NCBI GenBank assembly: GCA_020744425.1
Contig: JAGMUV010000001.1
Span: 186,001 to 250,000 of the forward strand
Reading direction: 5' to 3'
DNA length: 64,000 nt
Source: Dactylonectria macrodidyma
Taxonomy: Eukaryota > Ascomycota > Sordariomycetes > Hypocreales > Nectriaceae
Shown one piece after another: positions 45,187 to 58,205 of the stretch. Each line of letters begins with the position of its first letter. Position 1 is the stretch's first letter. A program made the position numbers and the translations under genes. Under the pieces are notes generated by a model. It was given only the letters and a program-made list of their open reading frames with translations, ran no database searches and was not told the origin of the DNA.

Positions 45187-48100
45187 TATAGATTGTACGA
45201 TTTATAAATTATAATAATCCTAAGAATTACAATCCTTAGGTTATTAAATGAAATTTATAAGTACTATATTACTACTAGTCCTAACTGCCTTTAGACCCCT
45301 TAGGTTAAGTATAGATTATAATATAATATCTCCTCTCTATTAGTCTTATTCTTAAGACTTATTTTTAAGACTATCTTTAAATTTCATTTATTAGTAACTA
45401 ACTTAAACTTATAACCATTTTTATTAATATACTAATATAATAAGCAGTTATATTTCTAAGTCCGTTTTAAAAAAGGAAAAAGAATACTACCTTTTATTTA
45501 AAAGCATTCATTTATTAAGTAAACTTATTATTATGCTTTATTCTTTCTGTTTTAAGTATTTCTATACTTGCTTAATAGTACTAAGTTTATTTAAATATAG
45601 TAAGTATATTAATTAGGGGTGTTCTTATAATAGTATTTAAGTAGCTTCTTTATATTTATAATCTTTTTAACTAATTTTTTGCTTTATAATACTAATTATT
45701 TTTATAGTAAAAACGCTTATTTCTTAAAAGAAGAAGTTAGAAGCTAAAGAAAAGAGTATTAATAAGGATTTAGTAAAGCTATAATAAGAGATAATAGAGA
45801 TATAAGCCTATTTTATTACTACTATTAGTTATTTATTATATATTTATATAATAAAAAAGCATATAAAAGAGTATTATAAGTCAGAGTTTTATAAGAGCAT
45901 TTAGACTTTTAAAAGAGAGGATAAGTTAATAGAGGAGTTAAGTTATTATAAGTAAGAAGTATAGTAAGAGTTATACTTTATTATTAAAAGCAACTTTAAT
46001 TTTAACTCCTTAGGTCTTAGTAATTATTATAGTTCTCTTTATATCTAACTTAAGGAATGTTATTATTAATAACTATATTATTAAATATACTTATTATTGT
46101 ATTTTATATTATTATAGTTCCTTTACTTTAGTAATTAGTATTTAATAATCTAATTCTATATATTATATATAAAGTCTTAATTATCTAATCTAATTTTTAA
46201 AATAAGAGATTTAATTATAAGCTTATTATTTTTACTAATAAGAACCTAGTCCTAACCTATTTATAATAAGTACTTAATAATAAAAAATAAAAGCTATTAT
46301 ATTAATAGTAAAAATATATATAATAAAAGTAAAATAATTTAAAGAAGTAATTTATTAGTTTATAAAAAGAGAAAATTCATATCCTCTATTTATTTCAGAT
46401 TCTAGCATCCATTATCTATCTAAATCTACCTTACTATTATTAAATTCGTTCTTTAAGTAGTTAATATTAAGCTACTATTACTTATTATCTATCTAAGTCC
46501 TTTTTTAATACTCTCCTCTTACTAGAGCTCACTCTTTAATTATTATATTTATTATTAAAGTGGTTATTATTAATAATTCTTTTTTAGTATTACTTACTTT
46601 AAATTAAAAAGGAGTAAGTTAATATTAATTTAAGCATATTTTTATATTTATTTCTTTATACTTACTAATTTTAGCTTAAGAGTTAGTAAGTTTAGTAGCT
46701 TTTTAATATTTTTAATTAACATACTCTACTAGTAAGTATAATAAATTAGTAAGTATAATAAAATTACTAACCTTTAATATAGAATATTAAATAAAAATAT
46801 AATAAAGTGTTAAATTAATAAAATTAATAACTATCCTCTTCTCTAGATGTTTTAATAATAACCTAATAGGTCTTTATATTATGACTAGTCTTTTTATAAG
46901 TTCTATAGTGCTTTTTCTTTAATCGCACTAACCCTTTATAACTACTATTTTTTAATAATTTAGCTATTAATTATATATTAATATCTTTCTGATTAATTAT
47001 ATCCCTTCCCTTATCTAGAGTTATCTTCCTTCTATTCCTTAACTATGTTTTTTTAACTCTCTATTACTTATTAAGAGTCTTATTTGCCTATTAAAGGATC
47101 TAGACTTTAGACCTTAATAATACTACTTTATGCATTATTCTCTTTATTCCTTTAGAAAGTAATATAATAGCCTTAAGAATTAATACTAAAGAGCTGCTCT
47201 AATGCCTTTTAATTCATCTTTCGAAGTATTTAAACTAAGAGCTAGCCTTAAGCATAGTCTTTAGCGTCTTTAAGACCTAAGGGTTAGGGAGGCTAGCCTC
47301 CTCCTTAATCGGTATTAGAATCTATAGCTATATATTAAGCTTTAATATAACATTTTCTATATTTATAAGAATAAGTCTAGCCTCTTAAAAGCCTTTTATA
47401 ATATTACTTTTTATTATAATAGCTTTATAAGTAGTATAAAAGGCTAAAAAGAACTCAGTCTTTAAAATATAAGTTATAGAGTATTTAATTAATTACTTAA
47501 TTTTTTAACTATAGGCTTTCTTAAGTAGCTTAAAGCACTTAATATTAAGAGGCTAAAGTAAGTAAGATAAATAAAGTAGTATATAAAGTATAATAATATT
47601 ATTCTCTTTATAATATTTCTTAAAGTTAATAGAATAGTGACTTTTATACTTATTAAAAATTAGAAGATAATAGTAACTAGTTAATTAATTCTTTATATAC
47701 TAATTAAAGTGCTTAAGCTACTTAAGACCTATTTTATTATTAGTCTAGCTATTTAGAATTATTATAATAGTCTAATTGCCTAGGAGGTTGCTTTCTTAGT
47801 ACTAGTTAGTAAGGTAATATTAGCTCGCAATTATAATAAATAGCTAAATCGCCTAGCTTTTTATATTAATTACTTAGATAACTATAACCTATTCCTAGTT
47901 TTTAAACTATACTAATTTCAGGTTTCTATACCTATCTACACTTATAATAACCATTCTACTTATAATTATACTTATTATAAAGCTAGTCTTATTAAAGTTA
48001 TAAATATTAATTAAGTTAATATTATATTTTATAATTATATTCTCTATAAGCCTAAACTAGTTATAAATAATAGTTAGATCTTTACATTTAGCTCTTTAAT

Positions 48101-48507
48101 AGTTATATTTATAAAAAAAACGCATCTTAAGCTCTTAGTATTACTTAATAAACTTAGTAGCCTAGTTCTTTCTAATAAGTAATGCATTATAGTTAGCAAG
48201 TAGCTAGTTAGCTATTTCTTTAATATTATAAAGTTGTGAGGGAAACCCTTATAAATCTAGGTTAAGAATGAACTAAATAATGATCTATTCCTCTAGATTA
48301 AATAATTTGTATAATTTAGGAATAGTATTATATTAAGAAAGAATGCCCTTCTATTAATAATATAAGGTTTAATAATAGACTTAGTAAATGCTTATAGTAT
48401 ATTAAAGACTGAATTTTAAATCATTTTAAAGAGCTTAAAGAGTAAGAAGAATATTTGCCTTATTATTAAACTATAATATAGTAAGTAGTTAAGAAATAGA
48501 TAATTAG
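45187..48507. other. AT-rich transposon-derived sequence
   Basis: No domain is recognised. It includes the left copy of a direct repeat of about 0.69 kb (46024-46717) that recurs at 62145-62837. An almost perfect palindrome (cctaagaattacaatccttagg) lies at about 45219-45240. Confidence 0.5.
46024..46717 (+). repeat. long direct repeat R1, left copy
   Basis: Matches 62145-62837 in the same orientation over almost 0.7 kb, with scattered transitions (shared block: aagtcttaattatct, tattaatag, ggagtaagttaa). It is probably part of a transposon family present twice. Confidence 0.75.
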
Positions 48508-48595
48508 TGTGTCAGGGCTGAGGGCCCACTAGCTAGAATGGCCTAGACATTTTAATTAGCCGACTAATTTAAGTGCTAGTCTTAATAAAGCTATT
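48508..48595 (+). repeat. short direct repeat R2, left copy
   Basis: 88 bp beginning TGTGTCAGGGCTGAGGGC and ending aataaagctatt; it matches 62059-62145. Similarity begins and ends abruptly, as for a short LTR or element terminus. Confidence 0.65.
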
Positions 48596-51500
48596 AATAA
48601 GGATAATAGGAGTTAGTCTAAGATAAAAGGCAGAGATAACTTAGATATAGATAGTAATTAATAATATTCTTACTTACTTTTATTTTTTTAAATTATTAAA
48701 TAGTTTTTAATATTATTATAATAAGATTTATTTAATTAACTAGAATATCTAATCTATTTTCTAGCTAGTAGCTTGATTACTGCTCTAGCCTTCTTTTTAT
48801 CTATTTTTATTTTATAAGTCTTATCCACCCTCACTCTATTTCACATCCTACTTACCTTATAGTATCTATTACTTTAGGTAATAGTATCCCTCGTATCCTC
48901 TTACTTAATACATTTTAGAAGTTATAATAAAGAGATAAGCTATTAGTTTAATTAATTAATTAATCTTATCGATTAGTAAATTAATTAAGTAAGTAATAAT
49001 ACTTCTAAACTATTATAAAGACCTAAGCTAAATATAGAAAGGGAGGTAGTATAAGTAAGTAAGAGTATAGGATTAGGAGGATATAGAATATCTAATTAAT
49101 CTTAAAAATAACCTTACTTAATGCTTTTAATCTAGAAGTATATAGTATTTTTAGCTAATTAATTAATTTTACTAAAAATAGAATTAAAATTGCTTTTTAC
49201 TTTTATTTATTATACTAATTTATAATAGATTTATTATTAATACTATAAAGCATTTTACTTAATATTAATAATATACTAACTATACTATTTATAATTAAAG
49301 CTAATATAAAAGTAAGGTAAAAAGCTATTATAAGATAGGAGGTTAAGACTTAAGAAGAGTCTAGACCCCTATAAGTAATTAATTAAATAATTATTATTAA
49401 TCCTTTTATAACTATTTACTTAAAAAGCATTAAAAGTTAAAGATTTAGACTATTTATATTATTTTTATTATTTAATATTCTAATATTATTAGTAATCTTA
49501 TTAATTATATAGCTAGTTATAAAGGACTTATTAATTACTTTAATTATTTCCTTTAGATAGATTTATATAAGACTCTTTTAATCCTTAAGACTATAATTAA
49601 AAATAAAGATAAGTAATTTAAAAGATATTTAATTCTTAGAGTATGCTTTTACTTTCTAACTTTTATATTTACTTAATTAACTACTTTTATAATAACGCCC
49701 TTTACTAGGTTATAGAACTCAGTTTAAAAAGGGATGAAAAGAGTAGTAATAAACTTATCCTTAGTTATACTCTATAAAAATAGCATCCTTCTTAATATTA
49801 ATATTATTAACTAATAAGTCTATAATAATAATACTTATAATAAATATTTTAAAAGAAGAACTCTATTATATTACTTTAAGTATTCTAGCTTAAACGCATT
49901 CCTTAGTATAAGGACTGAGATATAAGTTTAATAAATTAAATGTCTTAGCTTATATAAAAGCCTTTAAAATCACTACTAAAAATAATAGAATGCTTAAAGA
50001 GTAATAGCCTTCACACTTTATCTATTTTTATATAGATAATAAAGTAAAAACTATAGTCTAATTAGCTATTTAATGATTTAAATAGACTATAATTAAAATG
50101 AACTTAATGAATATATTCAGAGGCTAGGATCTTAACTCTAAGGAAACTCTAGAAATAATACTTAGCTAGATAAATGCTACTTAGATCTTAAAGACTATTA
50201 ATCTAAGTTCTATCTAATAGCTAATATACTATTACTCTTTCCTTATAATAATAGTTAATTTAATAGACTTAAAGACTTTTTATTAGTTATAGGCTCTTTA
50301 TTATATCCTACTTATAAAACTTATATAGTTAGTCTATATAAAAAGTAATAAGAGTCTGACTGAGTTAGGTTAGTTAGAATATAAGACTTTATATTAGTAT
50401 ATCATTTCTTACTTAAATATAGATATAGCTATTAAAGAACGATCTAGTCCTAGCTATCCATTTAATTAAATAAAACCATAGTCTGTAATAACCCCTTTTA
50501 AGCTAATAACCTTCTAATACCTGTTACTACTAGCTCACATCCCTCCTTATAGTATATAAATACTCACTAGCTTAACTGTTTAGCTACTGCTAGTAACCAG
50601 TCTTAATAACTCTATTAATGACTTAGTACTTAGTTTTAAGTCATTATAGGTTCGTTTAGCCTTAATAGAGAAGACTAACCAAGACTTAGTTATAATAATT
50701 TAGTACTAGTAAGAGATTTATAGAAGATATAATAAAGCTATAAAGAATATTATAACTAGCTAAGTCTTAGTAAATCTATTTAATTAATTAGATAATAAAT
50801 CTTTATTTATAATAAATACTATCTTATTATTTAATAGAATAAAAGGATATTAGTATTATTAAGTCCTAGGTTATTATTCTAACTAATATAAATACTTAGT
50901 ATATAACTTTAAAAGAGGGTATATAAAATATAATTCTAAAGCAGGCTTTTACTAACTAAGAGTAAGTAATAAGTAGTATCTATTACTATACTTAGTAGCT
51001 ATCTTCTAAAGAGAATCTTATATTTAATAACTAGTAGTTATTACTTTAACTTATACTAATAATCTCCTTTATATAACCTAAGTAGTAAATATTAAGAGCT
51101 TAGTTAAGTCTATATATAATTAGACTCTTTTATAATATAAGTAAGAAATATTTAATAAGCTATACTTATATATTATTAGATTAGTTAATTAAATAAATAT
51201 AATAATTACTTTCTTTATTATTTTAATAAAACTTATTATAAGGATTAATCTGATCTTTATTTTAAGCTATTTAAAAGAGGAAAGTGAGTAATTAGAAGAG
51301 TACTTTTCTATTTACTAAGTCTAAATTATTCTTATACTTAGAAAGGTTTACTTTAGCCTTAAAGAAAGTAATTATAAAATAATAGAAGAATATAATAATA
51401 AGTAAGAAGTATTAGTTAATACTTATAATAATAAGAAGTAAAGAGGTAAGATAGAGTAAGTAAAGTTATTACTAACCTTTATAGTTTTTATAAAAGAAGA

Positions 51501-53339
51501 GAATATAACTTTTAAAATGATCCTTAGTTATTAGAAACTAGCTAATTAAATAAAATTTAAAGAGTAATTTAAAATAGATAATCTATACTCTGCTTAAGAT
51601 TAATACTATAAGGCTATTACTATTTTACTTAATATAGTTAGAAGAGTTAAGATCTCTTTACTTTATAATACTATTCTTAAACTTATTAATATAAGATTAA
51701 GCTAAGCTTACTTAAATAATTATACTATAATAATTAAATAAGTTAATAAAATGGAGTTTATTAATTCTAAATAGCTAATTAAGCTATTTATACTTAAAAG
51801 AAAAGTACCTATAGTTATTATAATAACTAAACTAATTAATTAAATAGATAACTACTCTTATTACTAAGCAGCTCTAGTATTATTATATAAGGATAATAAA
51901 AACCTATCTAAGGATTATATTGAATTTATTATTACTATAGTTAAGTTATTTAATAAAAATCATTCTTCTAATTTAAATAACCCTGCTTTTAAATACTTTT
52001 ATTTAGAATATTACTTAGAAGAAGATAATAAAAAAAAGGTCTATTTTATTAATAACTCTTAAGATTATATAAAACTAGAAAAGAGATTAGTTAATTAATT
52101 AACTCTGAGTTTAGTAATTAACTCTATAAGTATATTTAACTTACTTAAGATATTATATTTATAAGATACTTTATAACTGATTATCTAGCTAGAAGTTCTT
52201 AAGGGTATTATAATAAAAGTATTAATAAATTTAGGCTTAGAAAGGAATCTTATTTCTTATAAATAGGCTTAATACTATAGCTTTAATATTAAGCTAGTTA
52301 GTGCTTTTATAACTTCTTATTCTAAAAAGAAGATTTTAATAGTAAAAGAAGTAGTTATAACTCTATACTTTAAGAATATATATATAACTATCTGGCTATA
52401 TATAGTACTCTCTTTAATAATTATAGTTCTATTTATTTTAAGAATACTATTTATTAGAGTTAGTAGATTTATATTTAATTATTTAATTAATTAAAAGTGA
52501 TTTATAATCTATTTTAATCTAAGTAATATTTAACTAATTATACTTATTATAAGAGTAATTAAATATAATATACTATATTTAAAAAGGCAAAGTATAGAAT
52601 ATTAATACTATTTATAATTAATTCTCTAATAGTCTATAAGTTAAATAACTTTCTATTAGAGAATAATAATATTCTTAAGAAGAGCTAGATACTCTTTTAA
52701 AAAGACTTTATTAAAATTATTTAAATCCTTACTATTAGTATAGTTACTTAATATATTAATATTATAATTAATATATAAAAAGAATTAGAATAATTAAGAT
52801 GCTTTATTAAGAAAAAGAGATTAAAGAAAAATTAGCTTTTTAATAAAAGTACTTAATATATTAAAGTAAATACTCTTTATAAATAAAAAGGCATTAAGAT
52901 CTACTTAATTAATGACTTACTATCTAACAGTTTAGTATTAAAAGGCGATCCTTATTAGAAATCGAAGAAAATAGTAGAAATTGCTTTTTAAATAGAAAAG
53001 AGAAGTAAGTATTCTAACTTCTTTATATTTAAATTCTTTACTCTAGAGAAAGGAAGTTAGTTAATAAAAGAAAGGCTAGTAGAAATAGTTAATTAAATAA
53101 ATAAGACCTTATCTAAGGAAGAATAGAATATATTTACTACTATCTTATATAATAAGGAGGCTGCGTTAGTCTAGGACTTTATAGACTGTAAAAGAGTTAA
53201 TTTAGTAGTTACTTTATTATAAGTTATTAAGGTCATTCTTTATAAGGCTTAGTAAGTAGGCAGTATTCTTATCCCTTTAGGGCTATATTAAAAGGTTATT
53301 AACTTACTTTATTAGTAATTTAGAAGAAGCATTCTAAAG

Positions 53340-54550
53340 GAAGGCTATAGTTTTTATAAGAACCCCTTTATACTTATAGTAAAAAAGGATAGTAGAATCC
53401 AGTTAATTAATTTAATTACTAGGATAAACCATATTATTATTTATAAGCTTAAGCCTTTTTAATACTAAGGAGTTCTTAGTAAATATAGTAATATATTAGA
53501 TATTATTACTTTTCGACTTCTTTTTAGGATATGACTAAATCAGTCTAGCTAAAGAAAGCAGGGATTTAATTACTTTTATAATACTATTAGGCTTACTAAG
53601 GATATGCATATTACTATAAGGAGTAACTAACTCTATAGCTTAATTTATAAGGATTATTACTTATATCTTATTTAATTTAATATTAAATATCTATATAGCT
53701 TTCTTTAATAATATAGTAATAAAAGGACTTATTATAATCTATAATAATAAAAAAGCTAGCTTAAGAGTTAGATAGTATATTAAGGAGTATTTAATTAACC
53801 TAGATCAGACCCTATTAAATATTAAACTAACTAAATATACTATTTCTATACTAAAATCACAGTTTTATAAATAAACTGCTCTAATAGTTAAATATCTTTA
53901 TAATACTTATAAGAGATTACTAGAAGAGGCTAAAGTTATTAAAATCACTAAGTAGACTTATTATAATTCTAATATAAAAGTTAGAGCATTCTTAGGAATT
54001 ACTAATTACTATAGAATATAAGTCACTAGATATATAACTATTATAAAGCTATTAATAAGTTTACTAAAGAAAGATACTAAATTTATTTAAAGTAATTTAT
54101 AAGCTAAGGCTATATAAATACTAAAGAATAAATTATTATTAATACTTATTTTAATTACTTTAAACCTATTTTCTAATTATAAAAAGATCATTCTTATAGT
54201 TAATATTAGTTTATTAAGTTAGGATTATATTCTTATATAAGTAGTAAATAGTAAATACTATTTAGTAAGATTTAAATCTAATATATAGACTTAGAGTGAA
54301 TATAATTATAATACTATAAAAAGAGAATACTAAGGCATTCTGCTTTTAATTAAATAGTTATATATATATTTATATAGAATTTACTTTATATTAAAAATAA
54401 ATGTTTAAATATTAGTCTATTAATTTAATAAAAAAGGGATAGATATCTTAAGAGCGCTAGTTAATAGATAGATTAATTACTTATTACTTTTTAACTTTAT
54501 AGTTTAATATATACTTAGAATTAAGAATATAGTAATTAATAAGCTATTTA
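53340..54550 (+). pseudogene. reverse transcriptase / RNase H remnant of element C
   Basis: Segments in order: FILIVKKDSRIQLIN, then a disrupted GYDQISLAK-like part (about 53530-53560), an AFLDD-like site now FL-stop, INLDQTLLNIKL at about 53797, AFLGITNYYRI at about 53988-54020 and a RNase H region to 54550. The order matches gypsy pol. It differs clearly from elements A and B and so represents another family. Confidence 0.7.
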
Positions 54551-54552
54551 AA

Positions 54553-55137
54553 AAACTACTGATGCGATTGTGGCGGGACAGGGGTTAGATAGGGTTGTGG
54601 GGACTAGAGATTCAACTCTCTAGGTCTTGGGATTTTCTGGGGATTTTTTAAAGAGAACATCATCATCACTAGCTTTAACAGCTGGGGAGGCAGGGAAGCC
54701 TCTCAGTTGCGGAATTCAACAGCACTGTTATTTTTCTAGACTATATGACTATTAATTTCATTACGGATTTCCTGCTTTCCATTATACTTCTTTTAATTCC
54801 GCTGAAATCGCCCTCTTCCTACGAACCCGACCGACCGCATCCGCAGTCTTCTACCCAAGCCCGGATCTGCTGCTATAACATTCATCTTTTCGAGCCTTGC
54901 CACCTTCTGCAGTAGCGATCCAACTCGATAGAGTGTTTAATTAGACACTTTTCTAGCTATCTTAAAGAGACCGGCCTGTCACCTTCACCTGCGGTAGTGC
55001 TAGAAGCAGCCGCTGCCGACCTCTGCTAGAGGCAGCAGGACAGCGTCTGTCGCGATTAGCCCCAGCGGCCCTGGAAAGATAGCTAGCCATTTGGGTGTGG
55101 TTTCTTCCTCATCCGCTAAGGTCGTTTCTCTACTAAG
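54553..55137. other. GC-normal insert within element C
   Basis: Composition changes abruptly at both ends from TA-rich to mixed sequence with intact CpG sites (for example cgaacccgaccgaccgcatccgc at its centre, shortened here). No frame or domain is recognised. Ends near 54555 (ctact) and 55130 (ctact) could be a short target duplication, but this is weak. It may be a solo LTR or other element inserted after most of the RIP. Confidence 0.55.
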
Positions 55138-55439
55138 CCTATTTAATTAACTAGACTAAAAAGCTAAAGGGGATATTAAGGCCTTTATTAATTAATAATT
55201 AAATACTATTATAGTTAACTTAGTAAAAACCTAGTAAGAATCTTAACTATTATTAGAATTATTAAAAGATAAATATACTAATAAGTTAAGAGTCCTAAGG
55301 AGGTTCTTATAGACTTAGTAATGCTTTAAAGACATATTAAATAAAGTATATATATATCTTTACCTTAAAGTAAAGAGGTTCTTCTTCTATAAAGAGACTC
55401 TATAGTTATAAGTAACTTACTTAAACTGCGATCTTAAGC

Positions 55440-56560
55440 TAGTTATTAAGAATAAAGATATATAGAAGTATTTAATTAAATCATACTATAAAGACTATAA
55501 GCACTAAGGCTAAGAGAAAACTATAAGACTCTTAAAAGAGAGATACTACTAGCTAAATCTCTATAAGGATATAAATATAGCTATTCTAGCTTATAAGACT
55601 TACTAAATCTATAATATATAATAAGCTAAAGAACTTATAGTACTTACTAAACCTAGCTATTCTATAATAAAGATTTATATAAATACTTAATATCTTAAAG
55701 AGTCTTAAAGTAAGAAGTACTTACTAGAAGCTAGATATAACCTTATTAAATAGATTAAAGCTAAAGCTTTAAAGTTATTTAAAGCTTCTTATATATGCTT
55801 ATTCTTAAGAAAGATCTTTTCTTATTATAAGATACTTATTATAGTAGTTATTAATAATAGGTCAGAATGTTAATAAGGCCTTATAAATATTCTAAGAGAC
55901 TTAAGTATATAAATTATATATATCTTTATATATAATACTAAAGTAAATAGATTAATTAAATCAGACTATAATAATATTATATTTTATATTAAAAAGATAG
56001 ATATTTTAAAGACTAAGAATTAGTTAGTTAACTTTCTAACTATTCTATTTATAAATAGAGTATTACTAAGAGCATTCTATAGTTATATTCTTATCTACTT
56101 ACTATATAAGTATAAACTAAGTCTCTTACTAAAAGGGGATGTACTTATATAAAGGATAATTCTTTAGAATAATATAAAAACATTTAATTAAATATTTATA
56201 ATTAGAATCTATACTCTTTCTTTTTTAAATAAAGATATAAAGATTATAAAGTAAAGAGTTATTAAGTTTAGAAAAAGGAAAGTAATAAAAAAAGATTAAG
56301 GATTTCCTTATATTTTAAGAAAAGCCTTACTAAAGGTTAATAACTTAGTATTATAGTATAATAACTTTAGAAAAACTAACCTTTTTATAGTAGCTAAGTT
56401 TAAGCCTAGATAGTAAGGGCTATATAGGATTAAAATAGCTTTAGTTAAAAGCTAGTATTATTTAAAAACTTTAGATAGGCTATTACTTAGTATTACTTAT
56501 TATAAGGAATACTTTAAAGTATTTTAATAAGATAAAGATAGCTAGTAGAACTCAGATAAT
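55440..56560 (+). pseudogene. integrase remnant of element C
   Basis: The frame, with stops, shows the zinc-binding part (KTIRLLKERYY, NLYKDINIAIL, CKTC-like now YKTY), a core region and the GPF/Y-like end GLYRIKIAL at about 56410-56440. It continues element C beyond the GC-normal insert. Confidence 0.7.
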
Positions 56561-57869
56561 GATTCTTTAGCTCCCTCTTACTAAGAGCGCCTTTTCTATA
56601 GTAATCCTTAAGCTAGATCAGTTAATTAAATGAATTAAAATAAGGAAATAAGCTTAGAAAAGAAGAATAAATTAAAAACAAGCCTTAAGGTTCTTTCTTA
56701 ACTGACTAATACTAGTACTAAAGAGGAGAGAAGATTGGAAATCTAACTCCTATATAAAGACTAAGCTTAGAAAGACTAGTTTAAATCTCTTTAAGTAAGA
56801 TAAGAGAGTAAGAAATAATAATAAGTCTAAAGTTTATATTTATTATTATTTTAAAGAAGGGTATAGTATAAGAAGTAAGAAAAAATAAATAACTATTACT
56901 TACTAATATTCTAATTAATTAAAGGCTATATAATTTATAGTTTAAAAAATTAGACTTAAGATTAAATAAGTATTAAAATTAATATATAAAGTATATAAAC
57001 TAATTAATTAAATAACTCTAGAGCTATAAGATAAAGAAAAAGCTATAAAAGCTATATTATTTAAAATAGTAAGTTAAATATAGTATTATAAATAGATAAG
57101 CATACTTTATATAAGAGAAAAGTTAATTATAAAAGAGCTAACTAATAGAATCCTATTTATTCTATATTATAAAAGCTAAGTTAAGTATTAAAGCTACTAA
57201 ATAAAGGAGTCTAATATATAAGAGATAAGTTAAACTAAGTTAATTAATTAATCTAACCTTAAATTACTACTAATAGACTAAAAACTGAAGACTTAAGCCT
57301 TAAAAAAGCCTATAGACTTATCTTAAGTAGTACGCTTTTTAGTATTTTAAATAGCTTTATTATAAAAGGACTTATCCTCCTAAGCTAAGAAGAATTTATT
57401 AGAAATATAAAAGCAGTTTATATAATTAAGAATACTTATTACTTAATTATTAAGATTAATAGAATACTTTATATTAAATAGAAGGTTAAAAGAGGTATTA
57501 AAATTAGATTTAAAAGCTAAATATTTACTAAGAAAAGACTATTTATACTAAGAATTAGTATTTTAATATAATTTATATATTTTCTATTTATAAACCTTAA
57601 GATAGATTAATAAGTATAAAATAGCTATATATAATACTTTTTAATTATTATAAAGTCCTTATATATAAAATATATAACTGATAAGGAAATATCTCCTTTA
57701 GCTCTTATTAAATAAGACTATAAATAATATATTCAAAATCTCCTGATTTTTAGCTTTATAATAGTATATAATATGCTTTAAAAAGCCTATCTTCCTTATA
57801 CTATAACCACAAAAGACATCTATAATAAGAACCTTTAATAAGGTTAGAGTTTAAGCATTAGACATACGT

Positions 57870-58205
57870 CTAACAGTCCTAAAACTCGGGACACGTCTTA
57901 CCCGGTTTTACTATGATAAATTGTCCAAATCCCCTGTTAGATTGAATATGTGACTAGATAGCAATCCCTCTATAAAGCTGGGGCTTTTCTCTAGCCAGTC
58001 CAGAATGATTATTATTATCAATACATGCATTTCTTAACCAATCACTTCAAACTGACTACCTTTCTAATCGTCTTTTCCTGCTCTTTCTGAATCTTCAATC
58101 CCTTTTCTGATTGGTTAATTCCTTGACCTACAATCGCTGAGTTCTACCAATAACCTTCCACTCCTTCCACTCCTTCCACTGCTATAGCCTTTACAATTAT
58201 AAAGT
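57870..58205. other. GC-richer patch, possible LTR or element end
   Basis: Less mutated sequence containing TGTTAGATTG, TATAAAG, a ctagccagtccagaatgatt segment and an imperfect array of ccactcctt at about 58158-58181. The TGTTAG start and internal TATA resemble a Copia-type LTR, but no second copy is found in the window. Confidence 0.4.

Larger units (their letters stand above)
48596..57869 (+). mobile_element. Ty3/gypsy retrotransposon C, RIP-degraded and interrupted
   Basis: A third gypsy coding region lies in the plus orientation: gag-like sequence at its left, RT and RNase H at 53.3-54.55 kb and integrase at 55.4-56.6 kb. A GC-normal insert (54553-55137) separates RNase H from integrase. 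The outer limits are uncertain; repeat R2 at 48508 may be its 5' end. Frames are full of stops. Confidence 0.65.

Noticed and set aside
29271..45191. Target-site duplication of element A
   Set aside because: Flanks cttaa and tatag do not match even when transitions are allowed, so no duplication is claimed.
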